NCBI GenBank assembly: GCA_944386195.1
Contig: CALXAD010000005.1
Location: 1 to 64,000, forward strand
Length of the DNA stretch: 64,000 nt
Source of the DNA: an uncultured Clostridia bacterium
GTDB lineage: Bacteria > Bacillota > Clostridia > TANB77 > CAG-508
Direction: 5' to 3'
The notes beneath the pieces are model-generated. The model saw only the letters and a list, made by a program, of their open reading frames with translations. It made no database searches and was not told where the DNA came from. Both the position numbers and the translations under genes were made by a program. Below, piece after piece: positions 11,616 to 19,922 of the stretch (position 1 is its first letter; the number at the start of each line of letters is the position of its first letter).

Positions 11616-11763
11616 AGTTCCATATACACCTCCTGTCTTTGTATTAACATATATTCCGTTTAGGCTCAATAGGTGTACGAAAATTTATACACAAAATGAA
11701 AAAATAACTCTAAATGAAAACTTTTATATTTGTCTAAAATCTACATTTGGAGCATACATTAAA

Positions 11764-11800
11764 AAATAAACATACACTATAATATGTATGCTTATTTTTT
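11764..11800 (-). terminator. Terminator of the toxin-antitoxin operon
   Basis: CATACA (11771-11776) pairs with TGTATG (11785-11790), extended by A/T-rich arms, and a T-run follows in minus-strand reading. It starts directly after the toxin stop codon. Confidence 0.75.
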
Positions 11801-12114
11801 TATAACTTGTTTTTCCAGTCCGTTCCATTATATAAAATTCTTTCTACATTTACTATTTTTTCATCTTCATTAATTCTATAAAATGCAATGTAGTTCTTTA
11901 TGATTAGCTTTCTAAAATTATATTTTTTTATAATATCATAATCAATAACTGCAAATTTTTGTGGCTGATATGCTAAATTATTAAGTTCGTTTCTTATTAA
12001 CTTTGCATATTTTTCAGCGATAGTAGGTTCTAATAATTGATATTTTATATATCTAATAATGCCTTTATAATCATTTTTTGCCTGATTAGATAATTGTACT
12101 TTGTATTTTTTCAA
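11800..12114 (-). CDS. RelE/ParE-family toxin
   Basis: The 104-residue basic protein has the RelE/ParE pattern: an N-terminal beta strand (YKVQLSNQAKNDYKGIIRYI), two helices (AEKYAKLIRNELNNLAYQP) and a C-terminal sheet with RKLIIKNYIAFYRINEDEKIVNVERILYNGTDW. ParE proteins act on gyrase and RelE proteins cut mRNA on the ribosome; which applies here cannot be told. The arginine in ERILYNGTDW and the FRKL segment are the usual functional region. It follows the antitoxin gene by 16 bases, the normal order for this class. Confidence 0.88.
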   Translation of the reverse strand: MKKYKVQLSNQAKNDYKGIIRYIKYQLLEPTIAEKYAKLIRNELNNLAYQPQKFAVIDYDIIKKYNFRKLIIKNYIAFYRINEDEKIVNVERILYNGTDWKNKL

Positions 12115-12130
12115 TTACAAACCCTCCATT

Positions 12131-12382
12131 TTAGTTTGCTAAAATTTCTTTTACTTCATCAAATGCCTCTTCTACAGTACATACTTTTCCGTTTTCAGTA
12201 TCTTCCATACCTTTTTTTAATTTATTCAATAAATCTTTATCATCCTTTATAACTAAATCATCAGGAGCATTATTTGTTATATAAGAAAATTTAAGATATT
12301 CTATATAATCTACAACTTTATTTGATAATTCTTCTGGTAGACTTTCAATTACATTATATAGTTCTTTTTGTTTCATTGTCAT
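12131..12382 (-). CDS. Antitoxin partner of the 11800 toxin
   Basis: The 83-residue acidic protein begins MTMKQKELYNVIESLPEELSN. This N-terminal part resembles the DUF2281/VapB-like antitoxin start, where a short DNA-binding region precedes an LPEEL helix. The C-terminal part (VEEAFDEVKEIL) would wrap the toxin. It lies directly before the toxin and, as in other type II systems, probably represses the shared promoter. The assignment rests on size, position and composition more than on a diagnostic motif. Confidence 0.78.
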   Translation of the reverse strand: MTMKQKELYNVIESLPEELSNKVVDYIEYLKFSYITNNAPDDLVIKDDKDLLNKLKKGMEDTENGKVCTVEEAFDEVKEILAN

Positions 12383-12459
12383 AATTCTTCATCTCCTTTT
12401 TGTATTTATATTATTTATTATACCACAATTTTATTCAAAATTGTTAGATATTTTCATTT

Positions 12460-12999
12460 TTATTTTTTAATTTTAGGTATATAAGATATAGGAGAAAATA
12501 AAGCATCATAGCAAAGTTCTTCATCTTCTTTTATTTCTTCCCAAGTTCAAAATCTTTTATAATGAACACTTGTATATGTCCTATAAGTGTCATCAGGATT
12601 AACTATATAAATAGCATATACTGTCATACTTGACTCTCTATCTAGCATAGTATCACCATTGCCATTTATATGGTTGTATTTAAAAGATACTTCAAAAGCA
12701 AATCTACCTTGTCCATATTTTTCTAAAATTTTAGATTTTATTATACTTGTTATTTTTCCAATGCCATTAAATGAACCATATTGACTACAATATCCTCTCA
12801 CAACATCTTCTCCATATAAGCTATTTTCATATCTAGTACTATTATATAGTTGTTCTGGTGTTTGATTTTCTAATTGTAAAACAGCTGTATTACTTGTTTT
12901 TGAGTTAAGATTTTCACCAATAAAAGCAACAGCAAAAAGAATAATTGCTAAGATAGCTCCATATTTTAAAAATTTCTTGATTCTTATATAAAATTTATC
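12460..12999 (-). pseudogene. Remnant of a membrane-anchored protein gene without a start codon and with an in-frame TGA
   Basis: One frame is open from just after a TAA (13000-13002) to a TAA at 12460-12462, interrupted only by TGA at 12547-12549. It encodes a membrane helix (YGAILAIILFAVAFIG), then a soluble part with EDVVRGYCSQYGSFNGIG, DRESSMTVYAIYIVN and TSVHYKRF. After the TGA come 28 more credible codons (TWEEIKEDEELCYDALF). There is no ATG, GTG or TTG before the helix. The 5' end abuts the stop of the Nudix gene at 13005, so the start was probably lost in the rearrangement that duplicated the Nudix gene. A short product from the GTG at 12801 is conceivable but would lack the helix. 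Confidence 0.6.
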
Positions 13000-13004
13000 T
13001 TACT

Positions 13005-13514
13005 TTATAGTTTTATACATTTTTCATAATCTTCTTTATTAAAATCAATTGTTGAAACTATTATATTTTCACTTTTCATCTTCTCAAACTCTTCTATAGT
13101 AACCCATCTACAATCAATTACTTCTTTATCAGTAAAACTTATATCTTTATATTCTATATCTTTCTTAAAAATATAAATATCCTTAAAGTCTTTTGCATTA
13201 TCATCTCTTAATGTTTTATAAAAATTAGCTTCGTTTTCCCTAAAATTTAATCCTAGTTCTTCTTTTAATTCTCTTAATATTGCTTGTAAAGTATTTTCCC
13301 CTTTAATACAAGACCCACATGTACATTCCCACATTAAAGGATATTCTTGTTTAGTACTTGCTCTTTTTGTTAGTAAAATTTCATTTCTTGAATTTATTAT
13401 TATAGCTTCTGTTACTAAATGATATTCTCCTGCACTTAATCTATCATTGCTATGTCTGTCAATCACTTTTCCTGTTTTATTCCTATTGATATCATATACA
13501 TCCCATAGTTCCAT
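13005..13514 (-). CDS. Nudix hydrolase, YfcD/IPP-isomerase-like
   Basis: The 169-residue protein has a full Nudix box: G-SCIKG-E, seven residues, RELKEELGL. The DVYDINRNKTGKVIDR start, the WECTCGS segment before the box and the C-terminal region IDCRWVTIEEF put it in the group of YfcD-like or IPP-isomerase-like Nudix proteins; the substrate cannot be read from sequence. The start has a clear AGGAGG site eight bases upstream. A damaged copy lies at 11229-11615. It is ten bases downstream of a second Nudix gene, so the two are probably co-transcribed. Confidence 0.85.
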   Translation of the reverse strand: MELWDVYDINRNKTGKVIDRHSNDRLSAGEYHLVTEAIIINSRNEILLTKRASTKQEYPLMWECTCGSCIKGENTLQAILRELKEELGLNFRENEANFYKTLRDDNAKDFKDIYIFKKDIEYKDISFTDKEVIDCRWVTIEEFEKMKSENIIVSTIDFNKEDYEKCIKL

Positions 13515-13524
13515 ATATATCCTC

Positions 13525-14019
13525 CTATTTAGTTAATTCCACATTTTCTTTAAAATCATCATTAATCATATGTACTGGGAAATCTTTCATTTTTAATGTT
13601 TCTTTCAAGCATATTGGTAATAGATTACATTCATCTAATTTATCTAAATCTACCCATTCATATTGTAAGTAATCTTTCCCCTCTATATTTTTAATTGTAT
13701 AATCTATTTTTTTATCTTCTTCGTTTGTAAATTCTATTTGGTATAAGAAAAATAGTTCATGATATTTTTTGCCGTGTAATTCAAAGAAGTTCTCTATTGT
13801 TGCTAAATATCTTTTTACTTCTACTTCTTTTCCCATCTCTTCTTTTATTTCTCTTTTTATTGTTTCTTTCGAATTTTCTCCTATTTCAATTCTTCCTCCA
13901 GGTATGCAACAATGGTCTTCATTTACATCCTTATGTATTAATATTTTATTATTATGTATAATTACTCCAGCAGCTCTTATGTTTAATTTGTAGTCCCCTA
14001 CATCTAAACTTAAATCCAT
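13525..14019 (-). CDS. Nudix hydrolase, MutT-like
   Basis: The 164-residue protein carries the Nudix box GGRIEIGE, seven residues, REIKEEMG at about residues 41-63. The N-terminal beta strands (IRAAGVIIHNNKILIHKDV) and the PGG before the box are typical of MutT-like pyrophosphohydrolases that clean up nucleotides or nucleotide-linked metabolites. Specific substrate unknown. It precedes the other Nudix gene by ten bases on the same strand and is the likely first gene of a two-gene unit. Confidence 0.85.
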   Translation of the reverse strand: MDLSLDVGDYKLNIRAAGVIIHNNKILIHKDVNEDHCCIPGGRIEIGENSKETIKREIKEEMGKEVEVKRYLATIENFFELHGKKYHELFFLYQIEFTNEEDKKIDYTIKNIEGKDYLQYEWVDLDKLDECNLLPICLKETLKMKDFPVHMINDDFKENVELTK

Positions 14020-14074
14020 TTTTCTTTACCTCCTCTATTTTTTTATTCTATCATTTTTTATTATTTTCTTCAAC

Positions 14075-14097
14075 AAAAATACACACTTAAAGTGTGC
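14075..14097 (-). terminator. Palindromic terminator after the Rel-like gene
   Basis: CACACTT (14082-14088) and AAGTGTG (14090-14096) are complementary, followed by T-rich sequence in minus-strand reading. It ends the Rel-like gene that stops at 14102. Confidence 0.7.
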
Positions 14098-14101
14098 ATT
14101 T

Positions 14102-15790
14102 TTATAAATCTATTTTAGCGCCTATAACATCTTTAATCTCTAATATTTCATTTAATATATTTTTAATATTATCTTTAGCCTTAATCTCTATAACTATTTT
14201 TATCTTTGCTTTCTTGCCATTAACACTTGCTTCTAAACTTTCTATATTTATTTTATTTTCTTTGAAAACATTTGTTATCTCTAATGCTAAATTTTCTCTA
14301 TCATTAGCTATTATTTCTATTTCTTTTTCTTGTTTTGGATATTGTTTATTCTTTTTTAAAAGTTTTAAAATTTCTTTTTTAGCTTTTGCAGTTTTTACTT
14401 CTCCTAACCATTCTTCTTGTACATTTATTTTTTCTTTATCTGTTATTATTTCTACAATGTCTCCATTTTTTAATTTAGTTATAATAGGCATTTCTTTGTT
14501 ATTTATTTTACAAGAGTTAATATAGTTTCCTAATTTTCCATGTATGAGATAAGCAAAATCTATTACATTTGAATCTTTAGGAAGAACCTTTATATCTCCT
14601 TTAGGAGTAAACACATATACTTCATCACCTAAAAGTTCTTGTTTTAAAGTTTCTAAAAATTCTTTTGGATTTTCTAATTCTAAACTATCACGTATACCTG
14701 ATAAATTCTCTTTAAAATCCAAATTTCTTTTTTTATTTAAATTATTCATTACATATGAAAAATAACTTGTTATTCCATATCTTGCAACATTATTCATAAT
14801 ATACGTACATATTCTAGTTTCAAACATAACTCCACTTTTTCCAATTAAAATCTCATGAATTGCCTGATACATATTATTTTTTGGAATTGCTATATAATCT
14901 TTAAATGAACCTGGTATTAAAGAATAAATAGTATTTATAATACCTAAAACTCTATAGCAATCTGATTTATTTCTTGTTACTATCTTTATTGAAAATAAAT
15001 CTTTTATTTCTTCTATATTTTTTATATTTTTTTCTCTTGCTTTATTGAAAATACCATATAAGTTTTTAGTCTCTATTCTTACAATAGACCACACTCTTTG
15101 TCTTCTTAATTCTGTTTCAATTTCTTTTTTAGTCTCTTCTAGTTTATTTCTATTTTCTTTTATTTTTTCTTTTAACTCTTCTCTTATAATTCTATACCAT
15201 CTTGGATATAAATATTTAAAAGCTCCATCTTCTAAATCTTTTTTTAAATCATTCATTCCTAACTTATTTGCAATTGGTGCATACAATTCTAATGTTTCTT
15301 CTGCAATTGCAATCTGCCTATCTCGTCTTAAATACTTTAGAGTTCTTACATTATGAAGTCTATCAGCTAATTTTAAAATTATAACTCTAATATCTTTTTC
15401 CATTGCTATAAACATTTTTTTATAATTTTTAGTTTTCTTTTCTTCAACAGTTTTAAACAAGTTACTAAGTTTAGTTACTCCTTCTACTAATGAAGCAACT
15501 TCTTCATCAAAGTTTTTTTCTATATCTTCATATGTTGCATTTGTATCTTCTACTACATCATGAAGAAGAGCAGCACATATCGTTTGAGTGTCTAATCCCC
15601 AACTTGCTAAAATATATGCTACATGTAATGGATGAATTATATAGCTTTCTCCTGATTTTCTTTTTTGGTTTTTATGTTTTTCGGCGGCAAATGTATATGC
15701 CTTAAAGATTTTATTTTTATCTATATTTTTATTATTACGTCTTGCTTCATATAAAACATCTCTTATAGTTATATCTAAAGCTTTTGACAT
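14102..15790 (-). CDS. Short RelA/SpoT homologue with intact HD and altered synthetase domain
   Basis: The protein has 562 residues, against about 730 in a full Rel. The order is: HD hydrolase (HPLHVA, LLHDVVEDT, LKLADRLHNVRTL, all metal residues present), a synthetase-like domain (DLFSIKIV, FKDYIAIPKNNMYQAIH), a TGS domain (VYVFTPKGDIKVLP) and a C-terminal ACT domain (KEIEIIANDRENLALEI), with the usual linker shortened. The expected synthetase motif E-[IV]-Q-I-R-T reads E-T-R-I-C-T here and the following histidine is lost. Thus (p)ppGpp hydrolysis looks possible, while synthesis looks weak or absent. This conclusion is inferred from motifs. It follows the radical SAM gene by ten bases and probably shares its transcript. 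Confidence 0.82.
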   Translation of the reverse strand: MSKALDITIRDVLYEARRNNKNIDKNKIFKAYTFAAEKHKNQKRKSGESYIIHPLHVAYILASWGLDTQTICAALLHDVVEDTNATYEDIEKNFDEEVASLVEGVTKLSNLFKTVEEKKTKNYKKMFIAMEKDIRVIILKLADRLHNVRTLKYLRRDRQIAIAEETLELYAPIANKLGMNDLKKDLEDGAFKYLYPRWYRIIREELKEKIKENRNKLEETKKEIETELRRQRVWSIVRIETKNLYGIFNKAREKNIKNIEEIKDLFSIKIVTRNKSDCYRVLGIINTIYSLIPGSFKDYIAIPKNNMYQAIHEILIGKSGVMFETRICTYIMNNVARYGITSYFSYVMNNLNKKRNLDFKENLSGIRDSLELENPKEFLETLKQELLGDEVYVFTPKGDIKVLPKDSNVIDFAYLIHGKLGNYINSCKINNKEMPIITKLKNGDIVEIITDKEKINVQEEWLGEVKTAKAKKEILKLLKKNKQYPKQEKEIEIIANDRENLALEITNVFKENKINIESLEASVNGKKAKIKIVIEIKAKDNIKNILNEILEIKDVIGAKIDL

Positions 15791-15800
15791 AAATTATCTC

Positions 15801-16853
15801 CTATCCATATTTTACTTTTTCTGAATAATACCTACACACATTATGTACCATTTCATTATTTAATATGAATTCTTTTCCCTTTCCATCAACTGACATATTT
15901 TTAATCCTATTATCTACACATTTTGTACATACCATACAATTATTTTCTTTATTTTCTAAAATTACAGGTTCTTCTTTTTCTATATCAAATATAAATTTTG
16001 GCATTACTTCTGCAAGTACTGGGCAAAATGTTGCTTTTAAACCGTCTTCTTGCATCCATATTTGCAATCCTTTTCCTCCATTTTGACAATAAACCTTGTT
16101 ATTAATTTTATATTTTTCCCATTCTTCATCACTTAAAAATACCTTTGGAGCTTTTATTTTCAAATCTTTTTTTATCGCTATTCTTCTTAAATCTTTTACT
16201 ATTTCTATCCATTTTTCTGGCTTTACATGTTTTATTGGTATGTCTTTTCCCTGCAATGCTTCAAAACTACCTGCATGAAATGTAAACCACTCTATTCCCA
16301 GTTTTGAGTAAAAATCTATTATATCTTTATAATCATCTTGATTTATCTCCCAAATTGTTGGTTGGATTTTCACTGTTATTCCTTTTTTCATACAATATTT
16401 TATTGCTTCATTTATTTCTTTTATGTTGATATTTTTATTTCCTTTTAAATATTGTAATTTTTTATCATCTAAAGTATCTACACTATAACTTATGTAATTA
16501 ATATCTTTTGCCTCTATACCATCAGTTAATTTTTTTGCTACTTCTAAACCATTTATCCCAGATGTTGAAAACATTACTTTTTTTCCACTTTTTATAAACT
16601 CTTTTGCCGCTTTATTACAAAATTCAGTATCAACTGATACATCTGGATTTCCTAATAAATAAGCATTCTTTAGGTTTGGTAATTTTTTAATAATTGTATC
16701 AATTTGTTCAATAGTACCTTGATAGTCTTTATGTCTTCTTCCATAACTTTCTTGCGTACATCCAATGCATGAACAAGTACATCCATTTCTTCCATATGTA
16801 CCTGTATATAAAGTTAATTCTTCTACCCCTTCTAACAAATTAGTGTTGTCCAT
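15801..16853 (-). CDS. Radical SAM enzyme with extra C-terminal cysteines
   Basis: The 350-residue protein carries a CxxxCxxC cluster motif (C-TCS-C-IG-C near residue 26-33) for the SAM-binding 4Fe-4S cluster, on a partial TIM barrel with the GNPDVSVD and SVDTLDDKKLQYLKG segments. The C-terminal part has CQNGGKG, TFCPV, CMVCTKC and VCRYY, consistent with a second, SPASM-like cluster. Enzymes of this build often modify peptides or proteins, but no precursor peptide was seen nearby and the substrate is unknown. It directly precedes the Rel-like gene (ten-base gap, with AGGAGA between), suggesting co-expression. Confidence 0.8.
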   Translation of the reverse strand: MDNTNLLEGVEELTLYTGTYGRNGCTCSCIGCTQESYGRRHKDYQGTIEQIDTIIKKLPNLKNAYLLGNPDVSVDTEFCNKAAKEFIKSGKKVMFSTSGINGLEVAKKLTDGIEAKDINYISYSVDTLDDKKLQYLKGNKNINIKEINEAIKYCMKKGITVKIQPTIWEINQDDYKDIIDFYSKLGIEWFTFHAGSFEALQGKDIPIKHVKPEKWIEIVKDLRRIAIKKDLKIKAPKVFLSDEEWEKYKINNKVYCQNGGKGLQIWMQEDGLKATFCPVLAEVMPKFIFDIEKEEPVILENKENNCMVCTKCVDNRIKNMSVDGKGKEFILNNEMVHNVCRYYSEKVKYG

Positions 16854-16915
16854 TTTAAACCTCCTAAAATATCTTTCTTTTATATTTTATGATTTAAAAA
16901 TACTTTTTAGAACAT

Positions 16916-16944
16916 ATAAAAAGACTTTAGTATTAACCAAAGCC
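16916..16944 (-). terminator. Terminator of the REC-GGDEF gene
   Basis: In minus-strand reading GGCTTTGG pairs with CTAAAGTC (with two G-U pairs) around a six-base loop, followed by a run of T at 16916-16922. Confidence 0.65.
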
Positions 16945-16960
16945 CTTTATGAATTCTATT

Positions 16961-17884
16961 TTACCTTCTTCTATCTATTGCATAACTACTTCCCATAACT
17001 GATTTAGCTGCATGCTTTACTTGTGCTCCTACTTCACTTATCTCTAATATATTATGGAATCTTCCCACATCTACAACAACCACTCCTATTGATAATGATG
17101 TTAATGGAAATTGCTCAATTATTCCCTTTCTATTTGCTACTTCTATATACCCTTTTTCTAAATCCTCTTCAGTAAAAAATTTTCCTACATTACTATCAAA
17201 ATGTGAAAGGATATTTTGACATAATTTTTCACAATTAGTTCCTGGCACAATTGCCACGAAATCATCTCCTCCAATATGTCCTACAAATGTGTTCTCTAAT
17301 ACATCACTATGTACTGAATTAATTATAGTTTCTGCTGTAAATTCTATTATCTGATCTCCCTTTAGAAAACCATATACATCATTATATGCTTTAAAGTTAT
17401 CCAAATCCAAATACAATACACAGAAATTCTCTTTTCTTGCTATTCTTTTCTTTAATTCTGCATGTATTTGTACATTACCTGGTAATCCCGTTAATGGACT
17501 TACCCTTCTATTACTTGATAGTAATCTGTTTAAATTTTTAACAGTATAGTATAAATATTGTTCATCTACAGGCTTTTTTATAAAATATTCTACTGATTCT
17601 CTTAAAATTCTTACTCTATGTTCTCTACTTCCCTTAGAAGATACAACAATTACTGGTGTTATATTGTTGTCCTCATCTTTTCTAATTTTTCTACACAGGT
17701 CTATTACATCTCTATCTATTGCATCTTCGTTTATAACAATTAAAGATGGAATATTTTTTAATGCTATATCAATCTGTTCTGTTTTTACACTAATAAATTT
17801 ATATTCTGGGTCATTTTTAAATAATTCTCTAAATATTACAATTGAGGAATCATCATCATCTATTATATATATTTCTTGTACCAT
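16961..17884 (-). CDS. REC-GGDEF protein with altered phosphoacceptor and GGDDF active site
   Basis: The protein has 307 residues. Residues 1-125 form a receiver domain (IIDDDDSS acidic pocket, VIVVSSKG, FIKKPVD with the conserved lysine). The position that should hold the phosphoacceptor aspartate, in IPSLIVINED, appears to be asparagine. Residues 140-305 form a GGDEF domain with DLDNFKAYND and the signature GGDDF in place of GGDEF. Such proteins make cyclic di-GMP. GGDDF is a mild change that may still work, while the receiver may signal without phosphorylation. The protein is cytoplasmic. It stands alone between two terminators or gaps. Confidence 0.8.
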   Translation of the reverse strand: MVQEIYIIDDDDSSIVIFRELFKNDPEYKFISVKTEQIDIALKNIPSLIVINEDAIDRDVIDLCRKIRKDEDNNITPVIVVSSKGSREHRVRILRESVEYFIKKPVDEQYLYYTVKNLNRLLSSNRRVSPLTGLPGNVQIHAELKKRIARKENFCVLYLDLDNFKAYNDVYGFLKGDQIIEFTAETIINSVHSDVLENTFVGHIGGDDFVAIVPGTNCEKLCQNILSHFDSNVGKFFTEEDLEKGYIEVANRKGIIEQFPLTSLSIGVVVVDVGRFHNILEISEVGAQVKHAAKSVMGSSYAIDRRR

Positions 17885-17947
17885 TTATATTCTCCTTATT
17901 ACTTATTCGATTACATTATATTTAATATTGGGAAATTTTTCAAGGCT

Positions 17948-18736
17948 TTATTTGTTTTTTCTTTTGATTATTTCTACTTTTTTATTTAATATTTCTCTTA
18001 TTTCTTTAGTATCAATAGCTGGGAATGCCTTTTTTAATCTATATACATTTTTATATAAATGCTTTATTGTACGATTTCTACGTTTCTTTAAATTTTCTAC
18101 TAATTTTTGTAATTTTTGCATAGCTATTATTTTTTCTTTTTCTTCTATTTCTTTTGGTAAAATCTTTAATTCTTTTATTTTCTCTTTTATTTCTTTATTT
18201 AATTCTTCTATTTTTTCAAGTGTTAATTTTATATTTTTAATTTTTACTATACTTGAAATTGCATCTACTATAAATACAATCATTAATATTGTTACTATAA
18301 AATAAAGTAAATTTATATCTATTTTTTCTACCAATTTTTGTATGTTTGGATGTATGTATTTTACAAAAAGTACTCCCAATATTCCCCAATAAATTGAATT
18401 ATTTAAGCATATTCTTCCTTGTATATTAAATTTATGGTCAGAATAATCCCAATATCTTGTATGAAATATTTTTTCAAGAAGTACACCAACTATATATTCC
18501 CATAATGTTAATATTATAATTGATACTAAAAATAACAATATTATATTGTTTTCTAGTCCACGTAAAAATGTAAACATTATTATTGCTCCAATTCCATATA
18601 TTGGGCAAATTGGTCCTTTTAAAAATCCAGTATTTATTATTTTTTTCTCTATTATTGACCTAAATATGGATTCCATTATCCAACCTAAAAATGAATATAT
18701 AAGAAAATAGGCTAATATTTCAAATATTTTTTCCAC
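17948..18736 (-). CDS. Multi-pass membrane protein of the PF06541 (putative ABC-transporter permease) family
   Basis: The 262-residue protein starts with the family signature LIYSFLGWIMESIFRS and continues with FLKGPICPIYGIGA, WEYIVGVLLEKIFHTRYWDYS and RICLNNSIYWGILG, all typical of PF06541. About five membrane helices fill the first 165 residues. A charged coiled coil of about 90 residues (VKIKNIKLTLEKIEELNKEI onward) forms a cytoplasmic tail. The permease name comes from annotation practice; no transport role is proven and no ABC partner is nearby. Confidence 0.8.
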   Translation of the reverse strand: MEKIFEILAYFLIYSFLGWIMESIFRSIIEKKIINTGFLKGPICPIYGIGAIIMFTFLRGLENNIILLFLVSIIILTLWEYIVGVLLEKIFHTRYWDYSDHKFNIQGRICLNNSIYWGILGVLFVKYIHPNIQKLVEKIDINLLYFIVTILMIVFIVDAISSIVKIKNIKLTLEKIEELNKEIKEKIKELKILPKEIEEKEKIIAMQKLQKLVENLKKRRNRTIKHLYKNVYRLKKAFPAIDTKEIREILNKKVEIIKRKNK

Positions 18737-18754
18737 TTATTTCTCCTTTATAGC

Positions 18755-18782
18755 AAAACCTCCTACTTTTGTAGGAGGTTTT
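18755..18782 (-). terminator. Strong hairpin terminator
   Basis: AAAACCTCCTAC (18755-18766) and GTAGGAGGTTTT (18771-18782) pair over 12 bases around TTTT. It ends the gene whose stop is at 18789. Confidence 0.9.
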
Positions 18783-18788
18783 ATTTAT

Positions 18789-19742
18789 TTATTTTTTTAC
18801 AAATACCCTTACTGTGTTACTTACTCCACTTTCATTATAAACTGTAACTTCTAATCTATTTTCTCCATCACGTATTGGTAATTGATTATATTCGAATTGT
18901 TTTCTTTGTTCTACATCTGGATATACTTTATCTAAATCTATTGCTGATTTTTCTGTTTCGTTATAAATAAATTCTATCCTCTTTATTCCTTCATCATCAG
19001 AAGCTCTAACAATAAAGTTTGATGAACCGTCTGTTGTAACTTCTACATTTGGTTTAGTAACTCCTCTTACTTCTTGTTCTTTTGTTTCTGTATTATTATT
19101 TATATCAACAACTGATACTGTTATTGTATGTTGTCCCATAGGAATTTCAATTAGCTGTTCTGTAGAAGTGCTATTTATTTGGATTGTTTGTTCATCTTCT
19201 TCGTCCCATCTATATGTCATGTATGAAAGTTGATTTGCACTATCTGCTGTAACCTTTAAATTACTTCCATCTACTTCAAAATTGATGTTAATGCTTCCTT
19301 GTCTTGTATATGTTCGTTGATGATTAGTTTCTCTTCCTTCATTATCTATCGCATGAACATATAAAGTATTTTCACCTGTTGGAATTTCTATTGTTTGTTC
19401 TACAGTTCTTTTTCCATTTGCATCAAGTTGTACATCTTGTCCACTATTCCATCTATATGTTACTTGACTTAATGGTGTATTATTTGTTACTTCAATTGTT
19501 AATTGTGTATCTGAAGCTTCTTTAACTGAAATTACTGGATTTGCTTTACTATTTCCTACTTGTGAATTTTGATACATAGAATATGAACCTGTTCCTATAA
19601 TACATATTCCAAAAACCATCATAAATATAGCAAAAAATCTTACTATTTTTATTATTTCTATTGGTCCACCCATTGATTGTTTTTTTTGTTTTACTTTTTT
19701 TTCTTTATTTTTAGGTGGTTCTACACTTAATATTTGATTCAA
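18789..19742 (-). CDS. Membrane-anchored protein with three Ig-like repeats
   Basis: The protein has 317 residues. A lysine-rich cytoplasmic start is followed by one membrane helix (about 33-55, VRFFAIFMMVFGICIIGTGS). Three tandem repeats of about 75 residues follow outside the cell, each with YRW or a related beta core and an IPTGEN/IPMGQH/IRDGEN turn followed by a valine-rich strand. The fold looks like bacterial Ig-like or PKD-like domains of surface proteins. The function is unknown. The start is the TTG at 19742, with GAGGTG seven bases upstream; no ATG is available in a suitable position. It is divergent from bioY. Confidence 0.75.
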   Translation of the reverse strand: MNQILSVEPPKNKEKKVKQKKQSMGGPIEIIKIVRFFAIFMMVFGICIIGTGSYSMYQNSQVGNSKANPVISVKEASDTQLTIEVTNNTPLSQVTYRWNSGQDVQLDANGKRTVEQTIEIPTGENTLYVHAIDNEGRETNHQRTYTRQGSININFEVDGSNLKVTADSANQLSYMTYRWDEEDEQTIQINSTSTEQLIEIPMGQHTITVSVVDINNNTETKEQEVRGVTKPNVEVTTDGSSNFIVRASDDEGIKRIEFIYNETEKSAIDLDKVYPDVEQRKQFEYNQLPIRDGENRLEVTVYNESGVSNTVRVFVKK

Positions 19743-19789
19743 TCTTTTTCACCTCATTTATTTTTTCCGAAAAAATTATATCATAATGA

Positions 19790-19818
19790 TTTACAATTGT
19801 AAAGAAAAGTGTTTATTA
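19790..19818 (+). promoter_or_regulatory. Palindrome overlapping a possible bioY promoter
   Basis: TTTACAATTGTAAA (19790-19803) is a perfect palindrome. Its left half TTTACA can serve as a -35 element, with TTATTA at 19813-19818 as -10, 17 bases apart. This position suits a repressor site. It does not look like the split GTTAAC-type BirA operator, so biotin control is not shown. Confidence 0.4.
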
Positions 19819-19922
19819 AGTTTATTATAATTTCTAAAAATTTGTCCGACCAGTTAGTTCTTTTATTTCTTTTATTTTTTTTATATAATTTTTTTAATAT
19901 TTTCAAAAAGGAGGTTTTTTAT

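Noticed and set aside
12460-12999. Genome-wide reading of TGA as an amino acid
   Set aside because: Several intact genes end naturally at TGA (yitT-like gene, HD gene at 41657, AlbA-type gene), so the TGA here is better seen as decay.
17664-18305. Plus-strand reading frame of 213 codons opposite the REC-GGDEF and PF06541 genes
   Set aside because: Antisense shadow rich in F, S, I and L, typical of the reverse complement of lysine- and glutamate-rich genes.
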